From Pectobacterium wasabiae CFBP 3304 (GTDB lineage Bacteria; Pseudomonadota; Gammaproteobacteria; Enterobacterales; Enterobacteriaceae), in contig NZ_CP015750.1 in the NCBI RefSeq assembly GCF_001742185.1, positions 4,960,001 to 5,024,000 on the forward strand: a stretch of 64,000 nt of DNA, in the 5' to 3' direction. Numbering within the stretch: the first letter of the stretch is position 1; each line of letters begins with the position of its first letter. Shown piece after piece: positions 9,346 to 19,449 of the stretch. The notes beneath the pieces are model-generated. The model was not told the DNA's origin. It made no database searches and saw only the letters and a list, made by a program, of their open reading frames with translations. A program made the translations under genes and the position numbers.

Positions 9346-11250
9346 TCAGACGGTGGACGTTCTACGCCGCATCACCCACAGAGCGGCCAACGCCGCTGCA
9401 ACCAGCACGCCCTGTGGTATCAACGTTTCCACATAAGGATAAATACCCAGCCAACTGATTTCCGGTACACCCGTCAGCAACGTCGGTTCAAACAGTTTGC
9501 CTTCGATCAGCTCCAGCACACCTTTTCCTGCAAACACAAACGCCATCAGGTACATAAAGCAGCCAGTAAACATGAAGAACGGCTTAAGCGGTAATTTGAC
9601 GATGGTGTAGCGCATTACGAAGTAAGCGATCAGCAGGATGACACAGCCGATGGCAAACCCAGCCAGAATGGAGAGGTGCCCCGCCATATTGCTAGCATCA
9701 CCGACCAGCGCATAGTAGAACAACACCGTCTCCGCGCCTTCGCGGTACACGGCTAGAAAGCTGGTCAGCCACAGCCCGATCATGGAACCGCTGCTCAGCG
9801 AATGGGACAGCTTGCCTTCCAGATAAGCCTTCCAGTGCCGCGCTTCCACTTTGGACAACAGCCAGTAGCTCATGAAGAACAGCATCACCACGGCGATTAG
9901 CATCGTAATGCCTTCCAGCAGCTCGCGGCTGGCACCGGAATTGGTGAACACGAGTTGGAAAATCACCGCCGTAATCACGCTGCACAGCAACGCGACGTAA
10001 ACCGACTGACGAATCAGCGGCAATTTGTCCTGCTGATTGTTTTTCACCAGATAGGCCACGATCGCTGCCACAATCAGCAAGGCTTCCAACCCTTCACGCA
10101 CAATAATCAGTAGGCTGTATATCAACAGGCTCCAGTGCGTTTCATCGCCGTCGCCCAACATGGTGACCGCCTTTGCCAGTTCCTGCTGCAACGCGTCGGC
10201 CTGCCCTTGCAATTGCTCAACTGGCTGTTTGGCATTCATCATGCTCACCAGACGGGTGAAATACCCTTCCAGCGTAGATTTAAACGCGGCATCACGAGAA
10301 CCTACTTTGTTCTCCATGCCAGTGGCTTCAAACAGATCGAAGTAGGTATCCTGCACCGCCATGATGGCGGGTTTGACCTGACCCTCGCGGTATTGTGCAA
10401 TTGCGGCGGCAATCGCCTGATTGATATCGTCGGAGACCTTCGCCCAGTTCGCGTCCGGTACACCACCAGTATCGCCGTTCGCGACAGGTGCTGCCGTCGC
10501 CTGCTGGCTATCGCGCGTTGTCGGCAGCCCCGGCAGGACATCCTCGATATCCTGCAATAGCGTGGTAACCCGATAGGCAACGTCCGTCAGTTGATCGGGT
10601 TGGCTGGCTAGCGCAATCAGTGCGGAGAATTGTTGATTAATGGAGGCGGCCTGCTGCGCGGAGCGATTCTGTCTGACCGACATCTCCATCTCGGAGTTTT
10701 TAAACCCTTGATAATGCGCTTGCTGCACGTTCTGGCTGGCTTTTTTGTAATCTCCCGCCTGATATTCAGTCACGGCCAGCGCAAGCTGGTCATCGATGAT
10801 TTTAAAGCTCTGCTGCCAGTACGGCGCGATCTCTGAATTGTCATAGGCACCGTGCTGCTCCTGCGCAACCAGTTTGTGCCCTCCCGACAACACAGGCAAA
10901 ACGGCATCCAGTTCGCCCTTCAGCCATGAAATTTTTGCCTGCACCTCGGCCTGCGGCTTTCCTTCGCCAATCATGCGGCGAATTTCACCGAAGGTCGCTT
11001 CGAGCTGATAGCTTTTTTGCGCAGAGATATTGATGCGGATAGGGCCTTCGAGGTTTTCAAACACCTCAAAATAGGCCATCTGAACTTCGGTGCGGGCGTC
11101 ATCCGGCTTTTGCTGCTCATAGAGCTGAGCCGTTTTATCCAGCCGGGTTTCGATATCGTGAATGAATGAGGCGTAATCGGTCGCGGCAACTGCCACTGAA
11201 CAGCTAAACAGCCAACACAACAACAGAAGCGTTTTTTGCCAGATAGACAT
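9346..11250 (-). CDS. fetM: Iron permease FetM, Ftr1 family with large periplasmic domain
   Basis: Started at MSIWQKTLLL (11250), the protein has 634 residues. A signal peptide is followed by a periplasmic region of about 350 residues with two repeated helical units (AYFEVFENLEGPIRINIS and TYFDLFEATGMENKVGS). Seven membrane helices follow, holding the two Ftr1 iron-transfer motifs IVREGLEALL and VYREGAETVL (REXXE type). It is the first gene of an eight-kilobase iron operon. A Fur-like box lies 23 bp upstream of this start. The role is import of iron, probably ferrous or after oxidation, with FetP. Confidence 0.92.
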   Translation of the reverse strand: MSIWQKTLLLLCWLFSCSVAVAATDYASFIHDIETRLDKTAQLYEQQKPDDARTEVQMAYFEVFENLEGPIRINISAQKSYQLEATFGEIRRMIGEGKPQAEVQAKISWLKGELDAVLPVLSGGHKLVAQEQHGAYDNSEIAPYWQQSFKIIDDQLALAVTEYQAGDYKKASQNVQQAHYQGFKNSEMEMSVRQNRSAQQAASINQQFSALIALASQPDQLTDVAYRVTTLLQDIEDVLPGLPTTRDSQQATAAPVANGDTGGVPDANWAKVSDDINQAIAAAIAQYREGQVKPAIMAVQDTYFDLFEATGMENKVGSRDAAFKSTLEGYFTRLVSMMNAKQPVEQLQGQADALQQELAKAVTMLGDGDETHWSLLIYSLLIIVREGLEALLIVAAIVAYLVKNNQQDKLPLIRQSVYVALLCSVITAVIFQLVFTNSGASRELLEGITMLIAVVMLFFMSYWLLSKVEARHWKAYLEGKLSHSLSSGSMIGLWLTSFLAVYREGAETVLFYYALVGDASNMAGHLSILAGFAIGCVILLIAYFVMRYTIVKLPLKPFFMFTGCFMYLMAFVFAGKGVLELIEGKLFEPTLLTGVPEISWLGIYPYVETLIPQGVLVAAALAALWVMRRRTSTV

Positions 11251-11272
11251 AAGCGAGTGATGGATCACAAAT

Positions 11273-11291
11273 GATATTTATTCTTATTATC
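11273..11291 (-). promoter_or_regulatory. Fur box upstream of fetM
   Basis: The minus-strand 19-mer GATAATAAGAATAAATATC matches the consensus GATAATGATAATCATTATC at 15 of 19 positions. It is just upstream of the iron operon, where Fe-loaded Fur would repress transcription. Confidence 0.7.
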
Positions 11292-11398
11292 ACTTTGAAG
11301 TCGCAATCTGTCTTGATTTACGTCACGAAAACACAACCAACAAGAGTCTTAGTATGTAACAAAGAGTTACAAACCTTGTTTATCAGCCCAAAAATCCT

Positions 11399-11503
11399 CT
11401 ATTTTTCCAACTCATGAGGTAAATACGGTTTTTTTGATCGCAAAAACGGCAAAAAGACCACGTAAACCAGCACAAAAATAAATGCAAAAATAATGCCACT
11501 CAT
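11399..11503 (-). CDS. Small single-helix membrane protein, 34 residues (hypothetical)
   Basis: A short ORF starts at ATG 11503 and encodes MSGIIFAFIFVLVYVVFLPF followed by the basic tail LRSKKPYLPHELEK. The strongly hydrophobic run then positive residues is typical of small inner-membrane proteins. The ribosome binding site is weak. It lies in a 543-bp gap between fetM and the chemoreceptor gene. I do not recognise a family, and chance remains possible at this length. Confidence 0.4.
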   Translation of the reverse strand: MSGIIFAFIFVLVYVVFLPFLRSKKPYLPHELEK

Positions 11504-11793
11504 GAACATTATCAGCTAAAAATCTAGAGATCCCAGTCTTAAGATGATATTTCTTTACGTTACCACAGTCAGATTTACAGAAAAAATACCTTTTCCTGCT
11601 GTAATCCAAGGCATTACACATGTTGACGTTAATGCTTTTCGCTGAAATTTTAGGCGATGACCAACGAGCCTTCAGGCGGCAACCAAGGAAACCGGGCAGA
11701 CTCCTTTCCGCCAGTTCATCCCAGCCTCGTTGACTCTCTCGCACTCACTGTCTACATACGTTCAACAACGGTCATGCTTAACCCCACGGCGGA

Positions 11794-13473
11794 TCAGAAT
11801 TTTTCCCACCCTTCACCGTGACGGCCATGTACCGACAGCAGCGGTGTGGTGCCCTGCCCGATAGCCCGATGAGCAGGGACAGACAACGCTGGGCGGGAAA
11901 AAGCAGGTTGCAGATCGCTATCCGAATCCAGACTGAACACATCCACAACAGCAGACAACTCGCTGGTTTGTTCATCCAACCGGGCTGCGGCCTCTGCCGA
12001 TTGTGTCACCAACAACGCATTCTGCTGCGTGACGCTATCCATTTCATGCACCGCCTGACTAATTTGCGTAATACCGCGTGTTTGTTCGTCCGTTGCCGCC
12101 GCAATTTCACCAATCAGATCGTTCACGTGCGCGATGGAAGCGATAATTGCCGACATTGCCTCACCAGATTGCTTCACCTGCCCAGCACCGGTTTCAACCC
12201 GCGAGACAGATTCCGCAATCAGCGCCTCAATCTCTTTTGCCGCCTGTGCACTACGCTGCGCCAACGTGCGTACCTCCCCAGCGACCACCGCAAACCCTCG
12301 CCCTTGCTCTCCCGCTCGCGCAGCTTCAACAGCCGCATTCAGCGCCAGGATATTAGTCTGGAACGCAATGCTGTTAATTACCGAAGTAATATCGGAAATA
12401 TGCCGCGAACTGGCGCTAATACCCTCCATCGTCGCCATCACGTTGGTACTGATATTTCCACCTTTTTGCGCCATGTCTGCCGCATCCTGCGCCAGCTTAC
12501 GCGCCTGATGCACATGGTCGGTCGTTTGCCGTATCGTGGAACTAATCTCTTCCATGCTGGCAGCCGTCTGTTGCAATGCCGCCGCCTGCTCTTCTGTGCG
12601 GCTAGAGAGATTATCATTGCCATCCTTAATGCTGGATGTCCCATTATTGATTTCTGATGTGCTCTGCCGGATGACGGTTACCGTATCGCGCAAACTTTTC
12701 TGCAATGCTTTAATATCGGGGATTAACCTTCCCGCACAGTTTCGACCGAATTCAACCAGTTCACACCCCAACCGCCCCGCCGTTAGCTGTGCTAAATGAG
12801 ATTTAAGCACCGAAATCGGGATAACCAGATAATTCCTCAAGTAATATTCGGTGAAAATCAACACAATAAGACCAAGAACCATCACAGCAATGAGCGCATT
12901 ACGGTTTTGATCATTGTGTTCATTTACGGTTGGGATCAATGACGAGGCAGTAATGCCGTCCGAATAACGCTTAATGTCATCCCCAAACGTCAAGCTAACA
13001 GGTGGGTAAATAGAGCGAAATATCTGTCGGAATCCTTCATAATCACTACGTTGCAGCGCCGCATTCATCGGTTCGATCGCGGTAGCAATCAGGGCATGCC
13101 ACGTTTTGCTTACCGCATCAACCGTCGCGTGCTCAACGCCAACATGCTCTGCCGCCTGGAATTTCTCCAGCGAATCCTTGGTGTTTTTTAGCGCTACCTG
13201 CGCCATTTCCAAGGTCTGTTTGGCGTTGTCTGGCTCGTTACGCTGCAAGTAATCCATCGTTCTTTCCATACGCGTTACGGCCCGAAAATATTGATCGGCT
13301 CCATAGACCAGATGGGAATATGTTTTTTGCTGAGTCTCACTTTTATCAAGCAAATGGGTAACCTGATAAAGTGAGTAAAGACTAAAACCAGACGCTATTC
13401 CCCACGCCACCAGTAAGGAAGCCACTATCACCAGCACCATTATTTTTATGCTGACATTTTTTAGAAATCCCAT
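11794..13473 (-). CDS. Methyl-accepting chemotaxis protein with four-helix-bundle sensor
   Basis: The protein has 559 residues. TM1 is near 10-32, followed by a periplasmic helical domain of about 155 residues, TM2 near 190-212 and a HAMP-like linker. The signalling hairpin has its highly conserved tip ([20 protein letters not shown], then [17 protein letters not shown]). The C-terminus reads GWEKF, an xWxxF pentapeptide of the kind that tethers CheR and CheB. The ligand is unknown. The gene appears monocistronic. Confidence 0.92.
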   Translation of the reverse strand: MGFLKNVSIKIMVLVIVASLLVAWGIASGFSLYSLYQVTHLLDKSETQQKTYSHLVYGADQYFRAVTRMERTMDYLQRNEPDNAKQTLEMAQVALKNTKDSLEKFQAAEHVGVEHATVDAVSKTWHALIATAIEPMNAALQRSDYEGFRQIFRSIYPPVSLTFGDDIKRYSDGITASSLIPTVNEHNDQNRNALIAVMVLGLIVLIFTEYYLRNYLVIPISVLKSHLAQLTAGRLGCELVEFGRNCAGRLIPDIKALQKSLRDTVTVIRQSTSEINNGTSSIKDGNDNLSSRTEEQAAALQQTAASMEEISSTIRQTTDHVHQARKLAQDAADMAQKGGNISTNVMATMEGISASSRHISDITSVINSIAFQTNILALNAAVEAARAGEQGRGFAVVAGEVRTLAQRSAQAAKEIEALIAESVSRVETGAGQVKQSGEAMSAIIASIAHVNDLIGEIAAATDEQTRGITQISQAVHEMDSVTQQNALLVTQSAEAAARLDEQTSELSAVVDVFSLDSDSDLQPAFSRPALSVPAHRAIGQGTTPLLSVHGRHGEGWEKF

Positions 13474-13995
13474 AATGCACTCCGCGACGTTAACAAATAT
13501 TTCCCGCCCGCACGCTCTGCCGGAAAAGTATTTACTTTTTGCTCATGACTGTGCCGTTAGTTGTATCCCGCCCTATCCCGCGAGATTTAACAAACGTTCT
13601 GGAATCCCCTGATTCATCACCCGTTGGATGGGGAAGTCATGCTTAAAATTCAACCAATAAAATGCATTATCTTCCCTGAGGTGCCAGTCCTCGTTGTTTT
13701 AAACGGCCAACAAGCATAAATACATCAGCCCGATCGGTGGCACATAGAATCAGTATCGTCAAAAACAGTATAGGCATTAACAGATAAAGAGGATGAATAT
13801 GCTGCGGCGTTATTTTCCAGACAAAAATCCGATGGAAAAAGGTCGCAACGCTCAACGTGTTAGGGCTCATTGTCACGCACTGAGCATGACTACGATCAGT
13901 AAATTAATTTTCTTTATCGGCGATTATCAAAAGTTAGACAACTGCATCAACACCTGCAGTTCTTACGATCCAAGACTCGGCTTTGGAGAACAATC
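13474..13995. other. Intergenic region upstream of the MCP gene and fdhF
   Basis: This 522-bp gap holds the divergent promoters for the chemoreceptor and fdhF. A 69-codon minus-strand ORF (13667-13876) with a hydrophobic LLMPILFLTILIL run is present but weak. I looked for a sigma-54 TGGCAC-N5-TTGC promoter expected for fdhF and did not find a convincing one. Confidence 0.4.
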
Positions 13996-16146
13996 ATGCA
14001 GAAAGTGCTTACCGTCTGTCCGTATTGCGGGTCAGGCTGCAAAATTAACCTGCTGGTAGAGAACGGCAAAGTGGTTGGTGCGGAAGGGGCAAACGGCGTC
14101 ACCAATGAAGGTGAGCTGTGCCTGAAAGGCTACTACGGTTGGGATTTTCTCAACGACACCAAGATTCTTACTCCCCGTTTAAAACAGCCTCTGATCCGCC
14201 GTCAAAAAGGAGCCCCCTTTGAGGCCGTATCCTGGGATGAAGCCATCGACTTCGCCAGTTCCCGGCTGAAAGCGATTAAAGCGCAGTACGGTGCTGAGTC
14301 GATCATGCACACAGGATCGTCCCGTGGACCCGGCAATGAAACCAATTACGTGATGCAGAAATTTGCCCGGGCAGTAACCGGCAATAACAACGTCGACTGC
14401 TGTGCCCGACTCTGCCACGGCCCTTCCGTTGCCGGGCTACAGGTTACGCTGGGCAATGGCGCAATGAGTAACTCCATCTGCGAAATTGAAAAGACCGACT
14501 GCATACTGATTTTTGGCTACAACGCCGCAGACTCACACCCCATCGTCGCGCGTCGGATACTGAAAGCCAAAGCGCGCGGAGCAAAAATCATCGTGTGCGA
14601 TCCGCGCCGCATCGAAACCGCACGCATTGCCGATCTGTGGCTACCGTTGAAAAATGGCTCCAACATGGCACTGGTCAACGCATTTGCTAACGTACTGATC
14701 AATGAAGGCCGCTACGATAAAGCCTACGTCGCCCGCCATACCGAAGGTTTCGACGAATTCAGTCAGACCGTTGCGAAATACACACCGGAATATGTCGCTG
14801 ACATTACCGGCTTATCACCGAAATTAATTCGAGACGCGATGCGGATGTATGCCGCCGCACCGTCCGCTACCATTCTGTGGGGAATGGGTGTGACGCAGTG
14901 GGGGCAAGGTGTTGATGTGGTCAAAGGGCTGTCCGGTCTGGCACTACTGACCGGCAATTTAGGGCGTCCGAACGTTGGCGTCGGGCCGGTGCGTGGTCAA
15001 AATAATGTACAGGGCGCGTGCGATATGGGCGCGCTACCTAATATGTTCCCCGGTTATCAAAACGTCACGGATAAGGCCGTACTGGCAAAATTTGCCGATG
15101 CCTGGGGCGTCCCCGAACTCTCTGACAAAATTGGCTATTCGCTGACCGATCTACCACATAAAATAAAAGAAGGAAAAATCAGAGCCAATTACGTCATGGG
15201 CGAAGATCCGCTGCAAACCGAGCCAGACCTGTCGATGCTGCGTGATGCCTTCAACGAACTGGATTTGCTGATCGTACAAGATATCTTCATGACCAAAACT
15301 GCCGCGATTGCCGATGTCATTTTACCGGCAACCTCCTGGGGCGAGCACGAAGGGGTTTATACCGCCGCTGACCGAGGGTTCCAACGCTTTTATAAAGCGG
15401 TGGAACCTCAGGGCGATGTCAAACCCGATTGGGAAATCATCAGCCTGATGGCGACGGCTCTCGGTTATCCGATGCACTATAACAATACACAGGAAATCTG
15501 GGACGAGCTGCGACAGCTCTGCCCGCTGTATTACGGCGCAACCTACGAGAAAATGGCCGGACTAGGCTATGTGCCGTGGCCGTGTCCGACGGAAGACAGC
15601 CCCGGCACACCGTGGTTGTACGCAGGCAATCACTTCGATCGCCCTGGCGGTAAAGGCCTGTTGTTAACAGCCGAATGGCGGCCGCCGATGGAATTGGTGG
15701 ATGAGGATTACCCGCTGGTGCTGTGTACCGTGCGTGAAGTCGGTCACTATTCCTGCCGTTCCATGACGGGCAATTGCACCGCCCTGCAAACGCTGGCGGA
15801 TGAACCCGGTTACGTACAGATTAGCCTTCATGACGCCGAGCGTTTAGGAATACACGATCAGCAACTGGTGTGGATCTCCTCACGACGTGGCAAGGTTATC
15901 TCTCGTGTCGCCGTTAGCGAACGCATCAACAAAGGTGCCGTCTACATGACCTACCAGTGGTGGATTGGGGCCTGTAACGAACTCACGCTGGATCATCTCG
16001 ATCCGGTATCCAAAACACCGGAATATAAACACTGCGCCGTGAAGCTGGAAGCTATTGACGATCAGCAGGCAGCAGAAACCTATGTGCAGCATGAGTACAA
16101 TCAGTTGAAAGATCGCCTGCGCTCCACGGCAGAAAACGTCAACTAA
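13996..16146 (+). CDS. fdhF: Formate dehydrogenase-H, selenium-free (Cys140) FdhF
   Basis: The 716-residue molybdopterin oxidoreductase aligns end to end with E. coli FdhF. The N-terminal CPYCGSGCKINLLV and GELCLKGYYGWDF segments supply the four cysteines of a [4Fe-4S] cluster; bis-MGD-binding segments follow. The catalytic position reads NNVDCCARLCHGPSVAG: residue 140 is Cys, encoded TGC at 14413-14415, where E. coli has selenocysteine encoded by TGA. The enzyme oxidises formate to CO2 and feeds electrons to a formate hydrogenlyase. In P. atrosepticum a selenium-free formate dehydrogenase is linked to the hydrogenase-4 FHL-2 complex. Hydrogenase genes are not in this window. Confidence 0.95.
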   Translation: MQKVLTVCPYCGSGCKINLLVENGKVVGAEGANGVTNEGELCLKGYYGWDFLNDTKILTPRLKQPLIRRQKGAPFEAVSWDEAIDFASSRLKAIKAQYGAESIMHTGSSRGPGNETNYVMQKFARAVTGNNNVDCCARLCHGPSVAGLQVTLGNGAMSNSICEIEKTDCILIFGYNAADSHPIVARRILKAKARGAKIIVCDPRRIETARIADLWLPLKNGSNMALVNAFANVLINEGRYDKAYVARHTEGFDEFSQTVAKYTPEYVADITGLSPKLIRDAMRMYAAAPSATILWGMGVTQWGQGVDVVKGLSGLALLTGNLGRPNVGVGPVRGQNNVQGACDMGALPNMFPGYQNVTDKAVLAKFADAWGVPELSDKIGYSLTDLPHKIKEGKIRANYVMGEDPLQTEPDLSMLRDAFNELDLLIVQDIFMTKTAAIADVILPATSWGEHEGVYTAADRGFQRFYKAVEPQGDVKPDWEIISLMATALGYPMHYNNTQEIWDELRQLCPLYYGATYEKMAGLGYVPWPCPTEDSPGTPWLYAGNHFDRPGGKGLLLTAEWRPPMELVDEDYPLVLCTVREVGHYSCRSMTGNCTALQTLADEPGYVQISLHDAERLGIHDQQLVWISSRRGKVISRVAVSERINKGAVYMTYQWWIGACNELTLDHLDPVSKTPEYKHCAVKLEAIDDQQAAETYVQHEYNQLKDRLRSTAENVN

Positions 16147-16161
16147 CGAATTGCCCTACTG

Positions 16162-16205
16162 AACCACCACGGAATGTTGGCATAACGCGCTTTTACGTGG
16201 TGGTT
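16162..16205 (+). terminator. Stem-loop after fdhF
   Basis: A perfect 10-bp inverted repeat (AACCACCACG / CGTGGTGGTT) with a 24-base loop starts 16 bases after the fdhF stop. The T-run is short (TTTC), so it may act as an mRNA end hairpin rather than a strong terminator. Confidence 0.45.
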
Positions 16206-16938
16206 TCATCATTTTCGATGCAAGGCTGTTTCGGCTTGGTCAGAACGCCGTAGTAAACAGCAATCTTTTCAGTGAAATAAATTAACAACATTATTTTAAA
16301 TAATCGATAACATCCATTCAAACAACAAAGAACACCATTTTAAATAACCGCAGCACGATAAATATTACAAAACAGAAACACCTTGATTAATAATTATACT
16401 TTATTTAGCGTGACGTTATCAGCTACCATGATTAACAAATGCAAGTCATAGTTAAAATAATTAAAAAACTAATGTAATCAATAAGTGCGATATATATCAT
16501 TCTTTCGTTGATTGTTTTTTTATTACTACCTAGTTTTTAACCAATTGACCATGTATTTTATTGATGTAATCCACAGCATCATTAGCAACACTAATTCAAC
16601 ACCTTACCCCGCTTCATCTCACCAGCAATAAATCAACCCAAAACATTGTTTAATAAAAGGTTAATACAAATAACGCTTTTTTTTCGATCTTCGCCCCACA
16701 TCCCCATTTATCATTACAAGCGGTGAGGACATGCATTTTTCGCATGACAAAGATCACAATTACATAACAATCCGCAGAAAAAAAATGTAAAAAGCAAGAA
16801 TCGTTGTAATATCGCCGGGCAGACACAACACCCCAATAACAGATTCGGGTGAGGGCTTGGTGTATTCAGGGAAAGCACCAGCCATCACGCGGCAATAATA
16901 TTGTGTTGTCTGAATCAATTCATCAACATGAGGTTTAT
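16206..16938 (+). other. Long AT-rich upstream region of the symporter gene, with CRP-like site
   Basis: About 730 bp carry no supportable gene. At 16743-16758 CATGA-N6-TCACA resembles a CRP operator with one strong half (TCACA). C4-dicarboxylate and amino-acid symporters are commonly CRP-controlled, but this site is only suggestive. The gene start is set by AGG five bases before the ATG at 16939. Confidence 0.35.
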
Positions 16939-18246
16939 ATGCAAAGGCAGAAGTTACTTGTACAGATAGTCTTGGCTATCGTCCTGGGAATATTAATCGG
17001 ATGGGCCTGCCATCAATATCTTGATGGCAGTCGAGCAAAAGAAGTTGCATCTTATTTCAACATGGTTACCGATATTTTCCTGCGTTTGATTAAAATGATC
17101 ATCGCGCCACTGGTCTTCGCTACGCTGGTTTCTGGCCTGGCAAGCATGGGAGGAAACTCTTCTGCCGTTGGCCGTATCGGTATGAAAGCCATGATCTGGT
17201 TTGTCAGCGCATCATTCATTTCCCTGCTGATCGGCATGCTCTTCGCTAACCTGTTCCAACCGGGGGCAGGCATGAATCTCGACATCCCTGCACAACAGGT
17301 TGCAACTGGCCTGAATACGGATGGATTTACGCTCAAGAGCTTCATCAGCCATATCTTCCCGAAAAGTATCGTAGAAGCGATGGCGAACAATGAAATCCTA
17401 CAAATTCTGGTTTTCTCTCTGTTCTTCGGCTCCGCGCTTGCCTATGTAAAAGGCAAAAACAAACACGCGACCACGATCATTTCCATGATCGAAGAACTGA
17501 CCAAAGTGATGTTCCGCGTGACCGACTACGTGATGGCGCTGGCACCGATTGCGGTGTTTGCCGCAATCGCTTCCGCGATTACCACACAAGGCCTGGGACT
17601 GCTTTACGACTTTGGTAAACTGATCGGTGAGTTCTACCTTGGTCTGGCCGTGCTGTGGGGCGTGCTGTTCCTAGTTGGTTACCTGTTCCTGGGCAAAGCC
17701 ATTGTGACATTGGCGAAGCTGATTCGTGAACCGACCATGCTGGCTTTCGCTACCGCGAGTAGTGAGTCCGCTTACCCGAAAACCATGGAAGCACTGACCA
17801 AATTCGGCGTACCGAAAAAAGTCACCAGCTTTGTGCTGCCGCTGGGCTATTCGTTCAACCTTGATGGTTCAATGATGTACCAGTCCTTTGCAATTCTGTT
17901 TATCGCACAGGCTTACAACATCGACCTGAGCCTTACCCAGCAAATCCTGATCCTGCTGACATTGATGATCACCAGTAAAGGAATGGCGGGCGTGGCGCGT
18001 GCTTCTATCGTGGTGGTTGCGGCAACACTGCCAATGTTCAGCCTGCCGGAAGCCGGTATTCTGCTGATTATCGGTATCGACCAGTTCCTGGATATGGGTC
18101 GTACTGCAACTAACGTCATCGGTAACAGTATCTCTACTGCCGTTGTGGCCAGTCTGGAAAAAGACATCCACGACGACGATGAGGAAGACGCTACCGACGA
18201 AGTCGTCGCCTATCAGGAACCTCAGCAAGCGACACAAAATAGCTAA
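16939..18246 (+). CDS. Dicarboxylate/amino acid:cation symporter (DAACS, GltP/DctA type)
   Basis: The 435-residue protein starts at MQRQKLLVQIVLAIVLG. It shows the glutamate-transporter fold: six N-terminal helices, a hairpin with the serine-rich ATASSESAYPKTMEAL, the FNLDGSMMYQ unwound region, a second hairpin, and the GIDQFLDMGRTATNVIGNS substrate and cation site. The acidic C-terminal tail (DDDEEDATDE) is typical. It is followed by a strong terminator. Its neighbours, a LysR regulator and an Asp/Glu racemase, favour aspartate or glutamate over C4-dicarboxylates, but sequence alone does not decide this. Confidence 0.9.
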   Translation: MQRQKLLVQIVLAIVLGILIGWACHQYLDGSRAKEVASYFNMVTDIFLRLIKMIIAPLVFATLVSGLASMGGNSSAVGRIGMKAMIWFVSASFISLLIGMLFANLFQPGAGMNLDIPAQQVATGLNTDGFTLKSFISHIFPKSIVEAMANNEILQILVFSLFFGSALAYVKGKNKHATTIISMIEELTKVMFRVTDYVMALAPIAVFAAIASAITTQGLGLLYDFGKLIGEFYLGLAVLWGVLFLVGYLFLGKAIVTLAKLIREPTMLAFATASSESAYPKTMEALTKFGVPKKVTSFVLPLGYSFNLDGSMMYQSFAILFIAQAYNIDLSLTQQILILLTLMITSKGMAGVARASIVVVAATLPMFSLPEAGILLIIGIDQFLDMGRTATNVIGNSISTAVVASLEKDIHDDDEEDATDEVVAYQEPQQATQNS

Positions 18247-18266
18247 TGCTGAGCGAGTGAATGATC

Positions 18267-18295
18267 TATAGCGGCCTGCGGGCCGCTATTTTTTT
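18267..18295 (+). terminator. Rho-independent terminator of the symporter gene
   Basis: A GC-rich stem (ATAGCGGCC / GGCCGCTAT) with a short loop is followed directly by seven or more T residues. It lies about 20 bases past the stop codon. Confidence 0.85.
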
Positions 18296-18327
18296 ATCTC
18301 ACGGTCTATTATCGCGTATCGCGACGT

Positions 18328-19230
18328 TTATAACCCGGACGTCGATGACAGCCCTTTCATGTAGCGCCAAAACTTCTCGGAAGCGACATTCAGACGCGCA
18401 TCAAGCCGATACAGATAAACACCCATGCGGATCACCGCATTTTCCATGTTCAGGATCGCCAACTCTTTATTTTTCAGCTCTTCCTGAATGGAATAGTCCG
18501 GTAGCCAGGCAATGCCATAGCCTTTCTTGGTCATACGCTTGAGCAAGTCGCTCATGGAGGAAACAAAATTGACCGTAAACTTATCGCTGTCAACGCTGGA
18601 TAAGTAACGGCTGACCTGACGCCCCATGTAGCTTGTCTCGGTATAGTTGAGCAGTGGCACCGATGAGGCACTCACATCAAACAGCGGCTTCCCTGCACTG
18701 TCGCACGCGCAGACCGGATAAAGCCGGGATTCCAGTATCTTCTCATGCATAAAGGGCTCCCCCATCAGATCCTCATTGTAAAACGAAAAAATGAAGTCGC
18801 TACGCCCTTCTTTAAGATTCAGCACCGCTTCATCTACATCGATCGATTCAACATAGAAGATTTTCTCCTGCGGGTCCGGCACGTCTTTTAACAACTCCGG
18901 CATGATAAACACCGACAGCGAATGCGCTGCCGCAATGGTGATCTTATTTTTGTAATTATCCCCGCCGTGCAGCTTATTAAGCTGATACTCTAAATCGTCC
19001 AATGTATTGCGGATATAAGCGTGGAACACGCGCCCCTGCTCGGTTAATTGCAATGGCAGTGCGCTGCGGTCAAAAATATCAAACCCGACGGCCGCTTCCA
19101 GCGCCTGAATGCGCCGACTGAATGAAGATTGAGAGATATTCCGCTTCTCGGCAGCCAGCGTAAAACTCCTGTGTTCTTCCAACATGATAAAGTCATAGAG
19201 CCACTTGGTTTCGATATTGTTTAGCATCAC
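18328..19230 (-). CDS. LysR-type transcriptional regulator
   Basis: The protein has 300 residues. The N-terminal winged HTH spans residues 5-65 (FIMLEEHRSFTLAAEKRNISQSSFSRRIQALEAAVG-like layout), followed by a LysR substrate-binding domain. It faces the symporter gene tail-to-tail and diverges from the racemase gene with a 219-bp intergenic region, the classical position for a LysR protein controlling its divergent neighbour. The inducer is probably an acidic amino acid, by inference from the neighbours. Confidence 0.87.
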   Translation of the reverse strand: MMLNNIETKWLYDFIMLEEHRSFTLAAEKRNISQSSFSRRIQALEAAVGFDIFDRSALPLQLTEQGRVFHAYIRNTLDDLEYQLNKLHGGDNYKNKITIAAAHSLSVFIMPELLKDVPDPQEKIFYVESIDVDEAVLNLKEGRSDFIFSFYNEDLMGEPFMHEKILESRLYPVCACDSAGKPLFDVSASSVPLLNYTETSYMGRQVSRYLSSVDSDKFTVNFVSSMSDLLKRMTKKGYGIAWLPDYSIQEELKNKELAILNMENAVIRMGVYLYRLDARLNVASEKFWRYMKGLSSTSGL

Positions 19231-19449
19231 CCCTCACTCAAAACGCTCAGCGTCATGTTTTCGTCCCCGCCCCCCACGCTTTACATCATCAACAACGATT
19301 CTTTCTATGGCACGCCGTTAAACCCAGTAAAAGCATAGGGATGCCAATAGTTATGCAAATCATACATAGCAGATGGGAATTTAGCAATTCACATTGCCCG
19401 CCAGTGTGCGATTATCCTTTTAATTTCATAATGCTACAGGGTTAACAGC

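Noticed and set aside
11412..11744. 110-codon minus-strand ORF between fetM and the MCP gene
   Set aside because: Composition is mixed and unlike a protein; the 34-residue ORF in another frame of the same strand is the better candidate.
13667..13876. 69-codon minus-strand ORF with a hydrophobic stretch
   Set aside because: One possible membrane helix, but no ribosome site or family, and it lies in the fdhF promoter region.
14413..14415. Search for a SECIS element and UGA selenocysteine codon in fdhF
   Set aside because: The codon is TGC (Cys), so no SECIS is required and none was called.
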